From NCBI GenBank assembly GCA_963924555.1, contig OZ004587.1:8386075-8450074 (forward strand): a stretch of 64,000 bases of DNA, in the 5' to 3' direction. Positions 42,674-53,297 of the stretch are shown one piece after another (the first letter of the stretch is position 1; the number at the start of each line of letters is the position of its first letter). This DNA is from Crambe crambe. Taxonomy: Eukaryota > Porifera > Demospongiae > Poecilosclerida > Crambeidae. Position numbers and translations under genes: made by a program. The notes beneath the pieces are model-generated. The model saw nothing but the letters and a program-made list of their open reading frames with translations, did not search any database and was not told the origin of the DNA.

Positions 42674-44378
42674 ATGGCTCTTGCAGCCCTGTTTGGGAGG
42701 AGAAAAACGCCAGAGGAACTGCTCAGGCAGAACCAAAGAGCCCTGAATAAGGTCAGTTGGGAATTGCACACTGCCTATGCTCTTAAATTATGGCTTAAAG
42801 TGAAGTGGTTTTTATCAAAACTGATAGAACAAAATGATATAGGGCTAGGGCTAGCCCTAAGACTGGGATGATTATTACTGCTCAACATAAGTGATTCCGA
42901 TTCAAAATGGGCATGGTTTACTAGAGTAACATTAAATTCATGTACTAATACAGGTCATAAGAGAACTGGACAGAGAAAGGACACAGCTTGAGAGGCAAGA
43001 GAAGAAATTAGTGACGGATATTAAGAAGATGGCCAAGAGTGGCCAAATGGATGCAGTTAGGATCATGGCAAAGGATCTGGTCAGGACCAGAGGGTTCATC
43101 AAGAAGTTTATTCTCATGAGGGCCAACATCCAGGGAATAGCATTGAAAGTTCAAACTCTCAAGTCACAGGCTGCAATGGCTAATGCTATGAAGGGTAAGT
43201 GAGACTCATGCATACAGTGGAAGAAGTACCTTTTTGTATTGTACACTCTATACTACAAAATAACCTCCAAAAGAGGATAACCTCTCTACAAAGGACAAAT
43301 TGCTGGGTTCCAAGTGTGTCCATTATTAAAGGTTCCACTAGTTATTGATCCAATGGGATTTCCTTTCTATGCTATTCTTATGTTTTCCAGGGGTGACCAA
43401 AGCGCTGAAGCGTATGAACTCAAAGTTGAACTTACCTCAGCTACAGAAGATCATGATGGAGTTTGAAAGAGAGTCTGAAATCATGGACTTGAAGGAGGAA
43501 ACCATGTCAGATACCATGGATGACATCCTTGGGGAAGGTGATGAGGAAGAGGTGAGTGGTCATGTGACCGGAGGGTGGGTATCAATTTTAAAGCTGAGAG
43601 GATGCAGTTATAATTCTCCCCAAAGGGTGTTAGAGAGGTGCAACACGGCCCATTTTTCTTTCATGTGTATATTTTAATATCCTTTAATGTGGTATTCAAG
43701 CACTGCTCTGATCAGTTTCACTGGGGAGAACCCTGTGGACACTCTGAAACTCAAGAGGACAAACCTTTGACAATCCTTTACATTGTACACTCCATACAAA
43801 ATAACCTCCAAAAGAGGACAACCTCTCTACAAAGGACAAAAGGCTGGGTCCCAAGTGTGTCCATTATTACGAGGTTCCACTGTAATCCTCTTGTATAGAG
43901 CTGTTTCTAAATGTTATTATGTTGTGGATGCAGGAGACAGAGGTGATAGTGTCACAAGTATTGGATGAATTGGGGATTTCTCTTGACCAAGAGCTCTCTG
44001 GAATCACCCCTGGACTGGACAGACCTCATGTAGAACAAACCCCTCAGGTATGTACCGATCATATCATTACTGAATTAAAGAATTAATACTGTACTGGAAG
44101 TTATACAAGGTACTGTCCTTTTGTCCTCTTCCATTATTGGAGGTTCAAAGGACACTCCAAATAAGGAGGACCAATCAATAATGGATATTTAACCTCTGTA
44201 TAAAGGACACCTCTTTACAATGGCTTGTCTGTTACCGAGAGGTTCCACTGTATTGGTTTCATCTTTGTGTTGTATGACTCTGCAGAAGAATAAAGCAGTG
44301 GCAGCTGGACCTGGTGGTGCAAACACAGATGACCTGCAAGCTCGTTTAGACAACTTGAGACGAGGTGATGATGATTGA
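42674..44378 (+). CDS. CHMP2A: ESCRT-III subunit CHMP2A
   Basis: Exons 42674-42751, 42954-43194, 43391-43551, 43934-44047 and 44286-44378 total 687 nt, 228 residues (human CHMP2A is 222). The start is fixed by the family N-terminus (LFGRRKTPEELLRQNQRALN). The basic helical core continues with REKKLVTDIKKMAK-like sequence, FILMRANIQGI and MANAMKGVTKALKRMN, then LPQLQKIMMEFERESEIMD. The acidic linker and VSQVLDELGISL precede a C-terminal MIM1-type helix, LQARLDNLRRG, that binds VPS4. CHMP2 polymerises with other ESCRT-III subunits on endosomal and other membranes and recruits VPS4 for scission. Introns 2, 3 and 4 carry GGAACCTC elements. An AATAAA lies at 44548. The 3' end converges with the minus-strand gene ending at 44593. 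Confidence 0.96.
43215..43342. repeat. GGAACCTC family element, CHMP2A intron 2
   Basis: Starts CAGTGGAAGAAGTACCTTTT and ends ATTATTAAAGGTTCCACTAG. The left end is degraded. Confidence 0.7.
43738..43882. repeat. GGAACCTC family element, CHMP2A intron 3
   Basis: Runs from GACACTCTGAAACTCAAGAG through CCAAAAGAGGACAACCTCTC to ATTACGAGGTTCCACTGTAA. Only the right terminal repeat is intact. A further rearranged copy lies at about 44106-44252 in intron 4. Confidence 0.7.
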
Positions 44379-44592
44379 TACCAGCGACATCTACACACTT
44401 CCAGTAACTTCTTCCCTAGCCAGATAACTATTTTAATCATTTTTAAAACTAATACCGTATGTACTGGTAAGGTTGTAATGTGCTTGTATACTCAATCCTT
44501 GTTATGCTCCGAATTGATTCAAGTATTGTAGTGATTCTAATGACCATAATAAAAATAGTTCTTCAGGTTTGAATATGTTCGAGTTGGTGCGA

Positions 44593-46197
44593 CTATTTGG
44601 GAAGGGCATGAAGTTGTGCTAGAATATCCATAGACACGTCCAGATGTCTGTATGAGGGCAGATGATTGGCTGAAGGGGCTACGAGAGGTCTTTTGGGTTG
44701 GGGGAAAGGCAGGCATGAGGTAAGAGGATCAGGTGGGTACTGGTGAGGAGAGACGTGGGGTCTGGGTACAGAAGACGAGGGAGGAGGCATTGTGGGTATG
44801 GTTGATTTAGGAACACCTGGTTCTGTGATGGTGGTAGAATCATCCAGACCCAGTATTTCTGGAAGATTAACACTTGCTTGAAAACCAATCTCCTGGATTT
44901 GAAAACACACAATACTTTTACCTATAAAGAGTATTTCTAATTAGCTCACATCATAATCCATGAGTAATCTCATTAGCGAAGATTCAGTACTCGAGTCCAG
45001 TCCCTTCTTATCACTGTGATCCACCACTAATTCACTTCTTTCTGGTTTGGTATTTGGGTCACAGTCCAGTTCACATTCCTCTTCACGTTTCTTCTTGTGA
45101 AGTCCTGCTGTACAGTTCTTCACAATGACTGAGAATTTCTGCATTTTGGTTTTTCTGATCGGTCTTAAGACATCCTTGCATTTAGTCCTTTTTCTTTCCT
45201 TCTCCTGGTCTCTCCCATTTTTGATTTCACTTTTCTCTTTAGTTTTTATCTTAATATTCTTACCTGATTTTTTCGCCTTTGACTCTATTTTTTCCCCCTC
45301 ACTGGTGCCAGGGAGATTTTTCTTTTTCCTTCCTCTACCTGTACCTTTCTGATATTTATTTTCTTCAACAATTAGACCAGTTTTCTCTTTCTCGATTGAA
45401 TTATCGGCTCTCCTCTGAGTTTTTTTTTTCTTCCGTATATCTTTTATGACTTCATTTTTGGGTTTTGAATGTTTCAGGTTTTTCAGTGACAGTGAGACTC
45501 TTTTCTGTATATTTGTATTTTCCACTGAGTCCTCATTTGGTGGGTCTTTGGTGGCATCCTTTCCTCCCAACGGACCACCACTTAAGTATAATATGGGGGA
45601 TATATTATCCAGTTCTACCATGGCGACTTTGCCTGCAATGCCGACCTGGAGAGGCGTGCTGGTCATCAACGGGAGGGGGGCAGGGGCGCAGGAGGAAATT
45701 GGGGAGGGGTTTGACGAACGCTGATTGATGGTAGCAATGGATGGTGTATCATTTATAATCAGAGGCTGAAATTACAAATTAGAAATTTCATGAATGCCAG
45801 TATTGATGTTGGTGTGCTCCATAGCAAACCCTCAGTGCTTCAGCCAGACCCAATAAGAAACCTAGGCTCTGCCTCAGTTATCATTGCTGTCTAGCTTCAG
45901 CAATTTGTAACAGAATTGGCTACAATATTTCTAACAACCTACTTGGAATGGTTTGAAGCACTTTTCAAGCATGGCTTTAATATTGTATTGGTGCTGACTG
46001 GAGGCTATGGGAGTGCTGCACAATATCTTCCTCTGCTGTTTGATGTATTTGTTCTTCACTGTGCCATCCTCAAGTCGTGCAGCGGTTCTGCTGCTTCTAA
46101 GGGAGTCTTCGCACCCATGCTCCCATATATCACTATAAACTGAATATGGAGCATTCCTCACCACTTCTATGCTTGTTTCTTCACTGGAACTTTCCAT
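44593..46197 (-). CDS. Unrecognised lysine-rich, probably nuclear protein
   Basis: Three exons, 46197-45943, 45765-44950 and 44892-44593, join in phase 0 to 1,371 nt, 456 residues. I do not recognise the family. The first 85 residues look globular (SVYSDIWEHGCEDSLRSSRT ... ILCSTPIAS ... AMLEKCFKPFQ). Residues about 140-270 are extremely basic, with runs such as IRKKKKTQRR, GRGRKKKNL and KKSGKNIKIKTKEK, typical of nuclear or nucleic-acid-binding disordered regions. The C-terminal 99 residues are proline-rich (TIPTMPPPSSSVPRPHVSP) and end DVSMDILAQLHALPK. The start is chosen as the first in-frame ATG after the promoter-like motifs at 46238-46271. The gene is squeezed between the WAVE stop codon (46340) and the CHMP2A 3' end. 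Confidence 0.7.
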
Positions 46198-46237
46198 GAC
46201 ACAGTACAGCTGTAGTATAATTATACCCGCCACTCAA

Positions 46238-46271
46238 TGCGCACGCGCATTCAAGCTGGTGACCTTTGACC
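46238..46271. promoter_or_regulatory. NRF1-type site and DR1 site upstream of the basic-protein gene
   Basis: TGCGCACGCGCA (46238-46249) and TGACCTTTGACC (46260-46271) lie 41-74 bp upstream of the minus-strand ATG at 46197 and inside the presumed 3' UTR of WAVE. Confidence 0.55.
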
Positions 46272-46339
46272 GCCTGTTCATACAACGTACACACTAGAAC
46301 TGATACCAATAAATTTTGTTCGAAAATGAATTAAAAATG

Positions 46340-48479
46340 TTAGTCACTCCATTCCCCATCACTGGAGTCTGAGCCATCGGAGTCACTCTCTGTGTCACTT
46401 ATCTCCATGACAATACGACGCTTGAGGATGGAAGCCACATCACTTCCATACTCCTGCTGCTTCACTTCATCACTTCTCTCAACCTTACGCAACTTCTTAC
46501 CTGCAAAGAATTAACAAATGAGCTGCAGTGGAACCTCAAAGACATTCCGAAAGAGGACAAACTAAAAGTGCCTTGTATATTAGCCTCCAAAAGAGGTACA
46601 AAGGACAAAAGGATGGGTCCCAAGTGTGTCCAATATTCGGAGGTCCCACTTTACAGTCTATGCAAGAAAGAGGACAACCTCTCTACAAAGGACAAAAGGA
46701 TGGGTCCCAAGTGTGTCCATTATTTGGAGGTTCCACTGTATAATTAAATGGTTAGTCTAACTCACCCATCTCTATAGCAGCCAGAAGAGCACTTCTTGAA
46801 TCATCCACCGGTTTCGGTGCTGCTTGGGTAACTGCAGGAGCCACTGTGGGGGGAGGAGGTGGTATTGGACCTCCGGCTGCCATTTGTGGGGGCATGGGAG
46901 GAGGTGGGGCACCGGGAATAGAAGGCATTGGGGGAGGGGGTGGGGCAGGGGCAGAATAATTGGAAGTTGGTGGGGGTGGAGCAGGAGGAGGAATACCCTG
47001 TAATTAAATAATAATTAGTTTGAGGTTCACACAGGAGCACAATGTACCTGTCCTTGTCCCATCATTGGGGCCATTTGTCCCGGGGGTGGGGGAGGGGGAG
47101 GAGGTGGGACTCCTGCTGCATATCCTGCCTGCTCCATATTAGGAGGCGGTGGTGGGGGAGGGGCGACTGGGGCACCAAGCTGGGCCACAGAAGGACCAGG
47201 GGGTGGAGGAGGGGGAGGGGCAGAACCAGGAGGATGTTCTATGGTATATTATTAGAAATGAAATTAGATGCTAAAGGACTAATTAAAGCACACCTTGTGC
47301 AAACGAGTGTTCCATGGGCGGAGTCTGGTGTGGTGGATGGTGCTGCACATGTGGGGAAGGCACTGGACTTGGGGCAGACAGTGGATCTGATATGAAGTGC
47401 TGTTGTTGTTGCGCCTTCAGTGACTGGTCTTGATTAGGGGGAGGAGGCGGGGCTCTCCCCGGCTCTATGAACTCCTTATCCACAGCATGGTATACCCGTT
47501 TGGTAACTTGCTTGACTTGTTTTCCAGGTTTACTCTCCTTTCGCTTACGATGTTTCTTTCCCTGTTGAATAAAGAACCATACCTTGTAGTTCTCTATAAT
47601 GCATGTATGTGTAATATCACATGGTGCAAGACAGATGCTACATGTCAATACTGTCACTGCTTCTGAATGTGTATAAGCCTTGGCTTGGGGGGAATAATTA
47701 TACATAATAGGTACACTAATTTTGAATACCTTTCTTCTCCTCTTCTCAATCAGCTTATTCTGACTGGCTACCCACAGATCGTAGAAATAGTTAGGGTCCG
47801 TATAAAACTTGAGTCCGTCCTTTTGGTCCTCTCTGTACGGAGTGAACTTGTTCAGATCTGGAGGAGGTTCGCATCTCCTGGAAAGACAAAATGAGTAGAA
47901 AAACTGATAGATCATGTGATAGTTATGTGACTCACTTGTGCACTTCCTGGAGAGCAAGAGGGAGGGTCTCACGGGCAAGCACTTGCTGCTCCTCTTTGCG
48001 ATCACTCTTGAAATGGTTTTGGAAGCTAAAATCCTCCACTTTCACTGTGTAAGAAATGTTCTAATTAATGCACACCCACTGTTTCAAAGGGGACCGAACA
48101 TTCATTGACAGTTTCCCTACTCCCATTCATATAAAAGTTCTTTAGAGTGGGTGAATAAGGTGATTTGTGGCAAAATGAGAGATTTGTGTGATATATTTAA
48201 CTAGTTACCGTCTTCCTTGGCCACCGAATCAAGCTGGGTGGTCTTGTGATAAAGCACTTCCACTCGCTTATTGAGACCTGCTGATCGCTGGTATATAGCG
48301 TTAGCCTCACTGATCAAGTCTCCGAATAGGTTCTCGGCATGTTTCGATATAGAGCTGAGCTGTTTGATGACTCCGGCTAGTGAATTGACCACTACGCCTT
48401 CCAGTTCATTCTTCACTTGTTTGTCTAACGGAGTGCGCCCGATGTAGATGGGCTCTACTGTACGTTTGACTAGAGGCAT
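46340..48479 (-). CDS. WASF: WAVE/WASF family actin nucleation-promoting factor
   Basis: Subunit of the WAVE regulatory complex that activates Arp2/3 downstream of Rac. Seven exons, 48479-48209, 48044-47936, 47877-47730, 47561-47294, 47238-47048, 46997-46766 and 46500-46340, total 1,380 nt, 459 residues. The N-terminus is the WAVE homology domain ([14 protein letters not shown] ... [18 protein letters not shown] ... [18 protein letters not shown]), followed by [20 protein letters not shown] and [13 protein letters not shown] basic stretch comes next, then a long proline-rich region (several runs of 6-8 Pro) for SH3 and profilin binding. The C-terminal WCA module has a WH2 ([18 protein letters not shown]), a central/connector helix ([14 protein letters not shown]) and an acidic tail ending DGEWSD with the Arp2/3-binding Trp. 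One WAVE-type gene is expected in a sponge, so the vertebrate numbering does not apply. Confidence 0.96.
46526..46739. repeat. Two overlapping GGAACCTC elements in the last WAVE intron
   Basis: Starts CAGTGGAACCTCAAAGACAT. It contains CAAAAGGATGGGTCCCAAGT twice (near 46606 and 46693) and ends TTTGGAGGTTCCACTGTA, so a second partial copy follows the first directly. Confidence 0.8.
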
Positions 48480-48728
48480 CTGCGGCTACTCACTAACAGC
48501 CAATCTCTAACAAAAATGGCGACGTATAATAACAAATTCATTGCGCACGCGCACATGATATGATGGGCTGGCCCGCGCCCGCGCGAGATTAGCCGGGCCG
48601 CGCCGGGCGCGGGCTAGGCTATACGCTAGGGGTTATCTTATGGTTTACCACTATACTATACAATAGGTGGTAGTTCAGAGTTCATTACTCAGCCAGCAGA
48701 TACCTAGCCTATATATAGCAGTGCTAAA
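48480..48728. promoter_or_regulatory. GC-rich bidirectional promoter, WAVE / beta-helix gene 1
   Basis: The 249 bp between divergent start codons hold the NRF1-type TGCGCACGCGCA at 48542-48553 and a CpG-dense block at 48569-48614 (GCGCCCGCGCGAG and GGGCCGCGCCGGGCGCGGGC), by far the most GC-rich stretch of the window. Nearer the plus-strand gene the sequence is AT-rich (TATATATAGC at 48711). Confidence 0.6.
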
Positions 48729-51700
48729 ATGGAGGTACTGATACTTCTCTTGCTGATTTCTTTACAAACTGCAAGTTCTAGCAGGTCAGTTATTGCAGTT
48801 CATGACCCAAAAAGTGAAATGAATCAGAAGTGTATCAATGGAACATCACACCAGTATCTCATGGAAGATCTTGTTCATCTCTCCTTGAATGATACGCAAG
48901 TAAGGATATGCTCCCCTCACATAGAGCTGAGCTTAAACATCACAATTTTGTATACAAAGAATTTATCTATTATGGGTTATGGGTACCCTATCATAAGCTG
49001 TCCAGATGATACTTCAGCTGGATTTAGCTTCATTGGTGCACTGAACTTGGAATTGATGAATTTTACGATTCTTAACTGTGGTCTCAGGACTAGAATAGAT
49101 AAAGAGCCAATGGAGGGACCGAGTAGCAACCTCAAGGCAAGTATAAATGTGCAGAACAGCACTAATGTCCACATTGCTGATGTTCAAGTCATGAACGGAC
49201 CTGGTACAGGGTTATCTTTGTTCTATAATGACGGAGTCATTAAAATATCATATTGCACTTTCAAAGGGAATGGTCAGGACAAAACCAGTGGAGGAAATGG
49301 AGTCTACACAGAGACATATGATAGTGACCACAACAATACTGATGGTGGTTTAACTGCCGAATACCTCTTTGATCACTGCCACTTCATAGAGAATAATGCC
49401 AGTACAGGCAATGATGACATAATTAAAGGATTCAGTCGCTTTGATAAAGGAGGAGGGCTGTGTATTTACATACGAGGCAACAGGGGAGTTTTTGTACTCA
49501 TTGTGGACTCAACATTTCAGGGAAACGAAGTGGCACATTATGGCGGTGGTATCATGGCAACTTTCCACGGAAAAGCAAGAGATAACACCATCAGTGTTAT
49601 AAACTCCGAATTCTCTAACAACACTGCCAAATATGGAGGGGGAAACTATATTGGGTATTTGCACGCTAGCCAAGAAACTCCAATGAACTGCTCATACATT
49701 TTCAAGTCAGATACTTTTTTTGTCAACTCAGCGGATTTTGGTGGCGGTACTAGCTTGTTTTCTACTCAGACTATGTCCAAGGATGTGAATGCTGAAGTTT
49801 ATTTTGAGAACTGTACGTGGAGGGATAACACTGGACAATACGGGGCTGCCATAGCAGTTCTGCCAAATGCATGGAATCTTTTCCAAAAGGGTTATCTACC
49901 GACGCCGATATTCAAGGATTGTACAATCGAATCGAACGTCATCAAGGACAGATTTATTCAACAAAAAGAGAACTTTTATCAGTTCTCGAAAGGAGCAGGA
50001 GCCTTTTATTGCTCGAGTCATACCATCATATTTAGGAAGGAGACTCATTTCCTTCTCAATAATGGTTCTGCACTTTACTTGGGCTCCTGCTTGGTCACTT
50101 TTGATGAATATTCTGTTGTCAACTTCTTCAACAACTCAGGGTATAATGGAGGGGCCATTTACCAATTAGCCTCTGAAATGTACGTGTCGAACAATTCAAG
50201 GGTGTACTTCAACCATAACACAGCCTACGACAAAGGTGGGGCGATCTTCCAACATTCCTTCGATATACACGTATTTGATTATTCAAAGACCTGCTTCATC
50301 GATTATGTGGATGAAGAAGAAGACATCGACAAAAGAAACATCTCTGTGGAGTTCTTATATAATGAAGCGGGAACTGGCAATGATGTACCTGGCTATGGAC
50401 ATTCCATATTTGCTTCATCTCTACTTCCCTGCTACAGTCGCTTCTCTCTTTCAGCCTCAAATATTTCTTTCGATATTTTCAAGGAAATAGGAAATTTCAC
50501 ATTCACTCCTAAAAATAGATCCATGGACATAGTCACAGCAGTCAATCGCTCCAGCATTCCAGTCTCTCACCTCTCTGACTTCATACCAGGCAAAGAAATA
50601 CAGCTTCTTTACAACGACACTGATGATCTAAATCAGACAGTCCACACGGACTATCTGGTAACAATTCGGAACAAGCCTGGAGCTACCATACGAACCAATC
50701 AAAACTATTCACACATTGCTGCCGATCAGACACTTTCGTTGTATGGTAAGGTCAAAGATCGTGCTACTGTTATACTCTCGGCTACAACAGCTCGGCAGAT
50801 AGCGCTGTCGTTCGAAGTCGAGATACAGCCATGTCCACCAGGGTTCATTCAACAGAATCTCCTGGAAGAAAAATCAGGACCATGTATTTGCTCAGACGAT
50901 ACTGAGAGTCAATATCTGGGAATTAAAAGCTGCAATTTAACCAGTTTACGAGCTTATAGGACCCGTGGTATCTGGATTGGTTACGAAACGAATCAAAATG
51001 AAAGTGAAGATTCATTGATGTCTTGTTTCTGTCCACCAGGTTTCTGCTCAAGTGAGGACAATCTTTTACTTCCTTCTACAGCAAACAGAGAAGAACTGAA
51101 TGAAATGGTGTGTACTGCTTCCCGTAAAGGTGTCCTCTGTGGCCATTGCAATGATAACTCTTCAGTTTACATGCACTCCCTTCAGTTCAGCTGCAAGTCT
51201 AACGAATACTGTGAATTGGGCTGGATCTTTTACATACTGAGTGACATGCTTCCAGTGACTATTATCTTTCTTGTGATCATCATATTCAACATTCCCTTTA
51301 CATCAGGAGCGATAAATGGCTTCATATTTTACTGTCAGGTGGTTTCTATGTTTCACGTAAGTGCCGATGACTCCATTAAATTCCCCTCTCCTGCTCAAAC
51401 TCTCAATAGGGTCTCTTCTTTCATTTATTTAGCTCATAATCTATTTCCATTTATTCTTGATGAGCTTTCGTTCTGCCTGTGGGAAAAGGCAACTGCACTC
51501 GATGTGCTAGCCTTCAGCTATGTGACTCTGGTCTACTCTTTCACCTTAGTGATAGTGGTGATACTGGTGATAAGTAAATGTCTTTCTAGATGCAACTTTC
51601 GACCTCTGCGGAACAGATCAGGATCACGATTACACAGTCTTCAGGGCAGCATAATTCATGGCTTAACAGCATTCCTGGTCCTATGTTACGCTCAGTGTAC

Positions 51701-52463
51701 GTTCACTTCGATCTTGTTGCTGGCCTCTGCAAAAATTCATCACAAGGGATCAGACCAGAACAGTAAGTCAGTGGTGTATTACAATGGAGAAATAATCTGG
51801 ATGAGTTCTGAACACTTACCTTACGCCATTCCAGCTCTGATTTTCCTTGTGTTGATCTCCATCCCTCCAATCACTCTACTTATCTATCCTCTTCACTACA
51901 AGGTTCTTTCTGCCCTCAGGCTGGCAGAATCAAAGCACATCACATTCCTTTTCAACCCTCTTGAACGACTAAAGCCTTTTCTGGATTCTTTCCAGAGCTG
52001 CTTCAAAGATGAGTATCGTTTCTTTTCGGGATTATATTTCGTATACAGGTTTCTTATCATGATGAATATGGGGATTAACTACTTGCAAGACAGTTTCATC
52101 GTTCTTGAGGTACAGTTGATCTTCATGCTAATCCTGCATGCGGTATGTCAGCCTTACAAGAAGAGAGCTCACAATATCGTTGATACTCTGCTGTTTGGAA
52201 ACCTTGCCCTGATCAATGCTATAACAATGTACAACTTCTATAACGTAAATTCAAAACTGGACTACAGCGTTAGAGTCGATGTCACCACCTGGATACAGAC
52301 TGTATTGATATTCATGCCATTATTCGTAACAGTGATCTTTCTGGTAAAAAAAATTACGAGTTTAATATGTCGCAAGACGTCTTCAGAGTTGGTGGAGAGT
52401 GAGAGACTGAGCGAGGGTTTAATACATACCACACGTAACTCTTATGGTACCACTGACTCATAA
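48729..52463 (+). CDS. Beta-helix ectodomain / nine-helix membrane protein, paralogue 1 (intronless)
   Basis: A single exon encodes 1,244 residues. It starts with a signal peptide (MEVLILLLLISLQTASSS). Residues about 60-560 look like a right-handed parallel beta-helix: short repeats with GGG, Asn and aromatic positions, for example HYGGGIMATF, AKYGGGNYIGYL, GYNGGAIYQLA and AYDKGGAIFQH, plus many N-glycosylation sequons. A Cys-rich linker at about 700-825 holds a paired motif, RKGVLCGHC then FSCKSNEYC. Hydrophobic segments follow from about residue 830: WIFYILSDMLPVTII, GAINGFIFYC, FSYVTLVYSFTLVIVV, IIHGLTAFLVLCYAQC, LPYAIPALIFLVLI, FFSGLYFVYRFLIM, IVLEVQLIFMLILH, LLFGNLALINAIT and WIQTVLIFMPLFVTVI, about nine in all, then a short cytoplasmic tail. 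Between helices 5 and 6 sits LKPFLDSFQSCFKDEYRF. It is probably a cell-surface receptor or transporter-like protein. I know no characterised family member. Confidence 0.9.
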   Translation: MEVLILLLLISLQTASSSRSVIAVHDPKSEMNQKCINGTSHQYLMEDLVHLSLNDTQVRICSPHIELSLNITILYTKNLSIMGYGYPIISCPDDTSAGFSFIGALNLELMNFTILNCGLRTRIDKEPMEGPSSNLKASINVQNSTNVHIADVQVMNGPGTGLSLFYNDGVIKISYCTFKGNGQDKTSGGNGVYTETYDSDHNNTDGGLTAEYLFDHCHFIENNASTGNDDIIKGFSRFDKGGGLCIYIRGNRGVFVLIVDSTFQGNEVAHYGGGIMATFHGKARDNTISVINSEFSNNTAKYGGGNYIGYLHASQETPMNCSYIFKSDTFFVNSADFGGGTSLFSTQTMSKDVNAEVYFENCTWRDNTGQYGAAIAVLPNAWNLFQKGYLPTPIFKDCTIESNVIKDRFIQQKENFYQFSKGAGAFYCSSHTIIFRKETHFLLNNGSALYLGSCLVTFDEYSVVNFFNNSGYNGGAIYQLASEMYVSNNSRVYFNHNTAYDKGGAIFQHSFDIHVFDYSKTCFIDYVDEEEDIDKRNISVEFLYNEAGTGNDVPGYGHSIFASSLLPCYSRFSLSASNISFDIFKEIGNFTFTPKNRSMDIVTAVNRSSIPVSHLSDFIPGKEIQLLYNDTDDLNQTVHTDYLVTIRNKPGATIRTNQNYSHIAADQTLSLYGKVKDRATVILSATTARQIALSFEVEIQPCPPGFIQQNLLEEKSGPCICSDDTESQYLGIKSCNLTSLRAYRTRGIWIGYETNQNESEDSLMSCFCPPGFCSSEDNLLLPSTANREELNEMVCTASRKGVLCGHCNDNSSVYMHSLQFSCKSNEYCELGWIFYILSDMLPVTIIFLVIIIFNIPFTSGAINGFIFYCQVVSMFHVSADDSIKFPSPAQTLNRVSSFIYLAHNLFPFILDELSFCLWEKATALDVLAFSYVTLVYSFTLVIVVILVISKCLSRCNFRPLRNRSGSRLHSLQGSIIHGLTAFLVLCYAQCTFTSILLLASAKIHHKGSDQNSKSVVYYNGEIIWMSSEHLPYAIPALIFLVLISIPPITLLIYPLHYKVLSALRLAESKHITFLFNPLERLKPFLDSFQSCFKDEYRFFSGLYFVYRFLIMMNMGINYLQDSFIVLEVQLIFMLILHAVCQPYKKRAHNIVDTLLFGNLALINAITMYNFYNVNSKLDYSVRVDVTTWIQTVLIFMPLFVTVIFLVKKITSLICRKTSSELVESERLSEGLIHTTRNSYGTTDS

Positions 52464-53297
52464 CTTGAATTCCCCCTTTCATATTCACATCATTCTAAAT
52501 TATAATTCTCATATGCACATCATGCTATACTATAAATGCTACAAAAAGACACTCTACATACATGTGTGTTTTGTTTTATTGATGTTAGTTTTTGCATGGT
52601 TGTTTTTTTTCTGTCCTCCTTGATTTGACAACCTACATGTACACATGCAGTGATTAACTTTTTTCTTGCTGAATTTACTTGCTAGTTAGCCAATACTGTG
52701 CCATGCATGGTTACTCAGCTAAAGCTATATATTGAAACTGTTTCCCTATGATACCTTCTTGACTATTGGATATAATCAATAGTTACCTGTAGTGCAGTCA
52801 TAGCTATAAAGCTGCAGATTCAGGGTAAGAGGGTGGTTACAAAGGGCAGACTTTGGACAGTTGTGTAAACTGTGCACTGATCGTGAATTACCATCCGTTT
52901 TCACTATGTAGCTAGCTAGCTAGGCCTCAGGTAGCTATGACAATCTCATTATAGAGCCATTTATGTATTTGTTTATATAAAGGCCTCCAATAATCCAATT
53001 CCCAATAGTTGTATACAATAGTAGCTGTATAGTTGGGAAGAGCATGTGTCTATAAGAAGAATAACTGAAAGTGAGTTAATTTAAAGCATAACTATAAAGC
53101 TATTGCTAATTAAACATTGAAAGTTACTTCAATCATGCTCGTTTTATTCAAAGATTCAAAGTAAAACACTGGAAGCCAGCTAGCTATAGCCAGTCAGAGT
53201 AAACATTATATATATGGATGATAGCTAGCTAGCTACATAGCTGGGAAATTCTGAATAAGCTAGCTACAGATCTAGCAAGAGTTAGCAAGAGTTAGAA
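52464..53297. other. Intergenic spacer between the tandem beta-helix genes
   Basis: About 830 bp, AT-rich, with several GCTAGCTAGC runs. It should contain the 3' UTR of paralogue 1 and the promoter of paralogue 2. No NRF1-type palindrome is seen, unlike most other gene starts here. Confidence 0.6.

Noticed and set aside
45125..45352. Plus-strand multi-Leu/Phe ORF resembling membrane helices
   Set aside because: It is the antisense of lysine-rich codons of the minus-strand gene 44593-46197.
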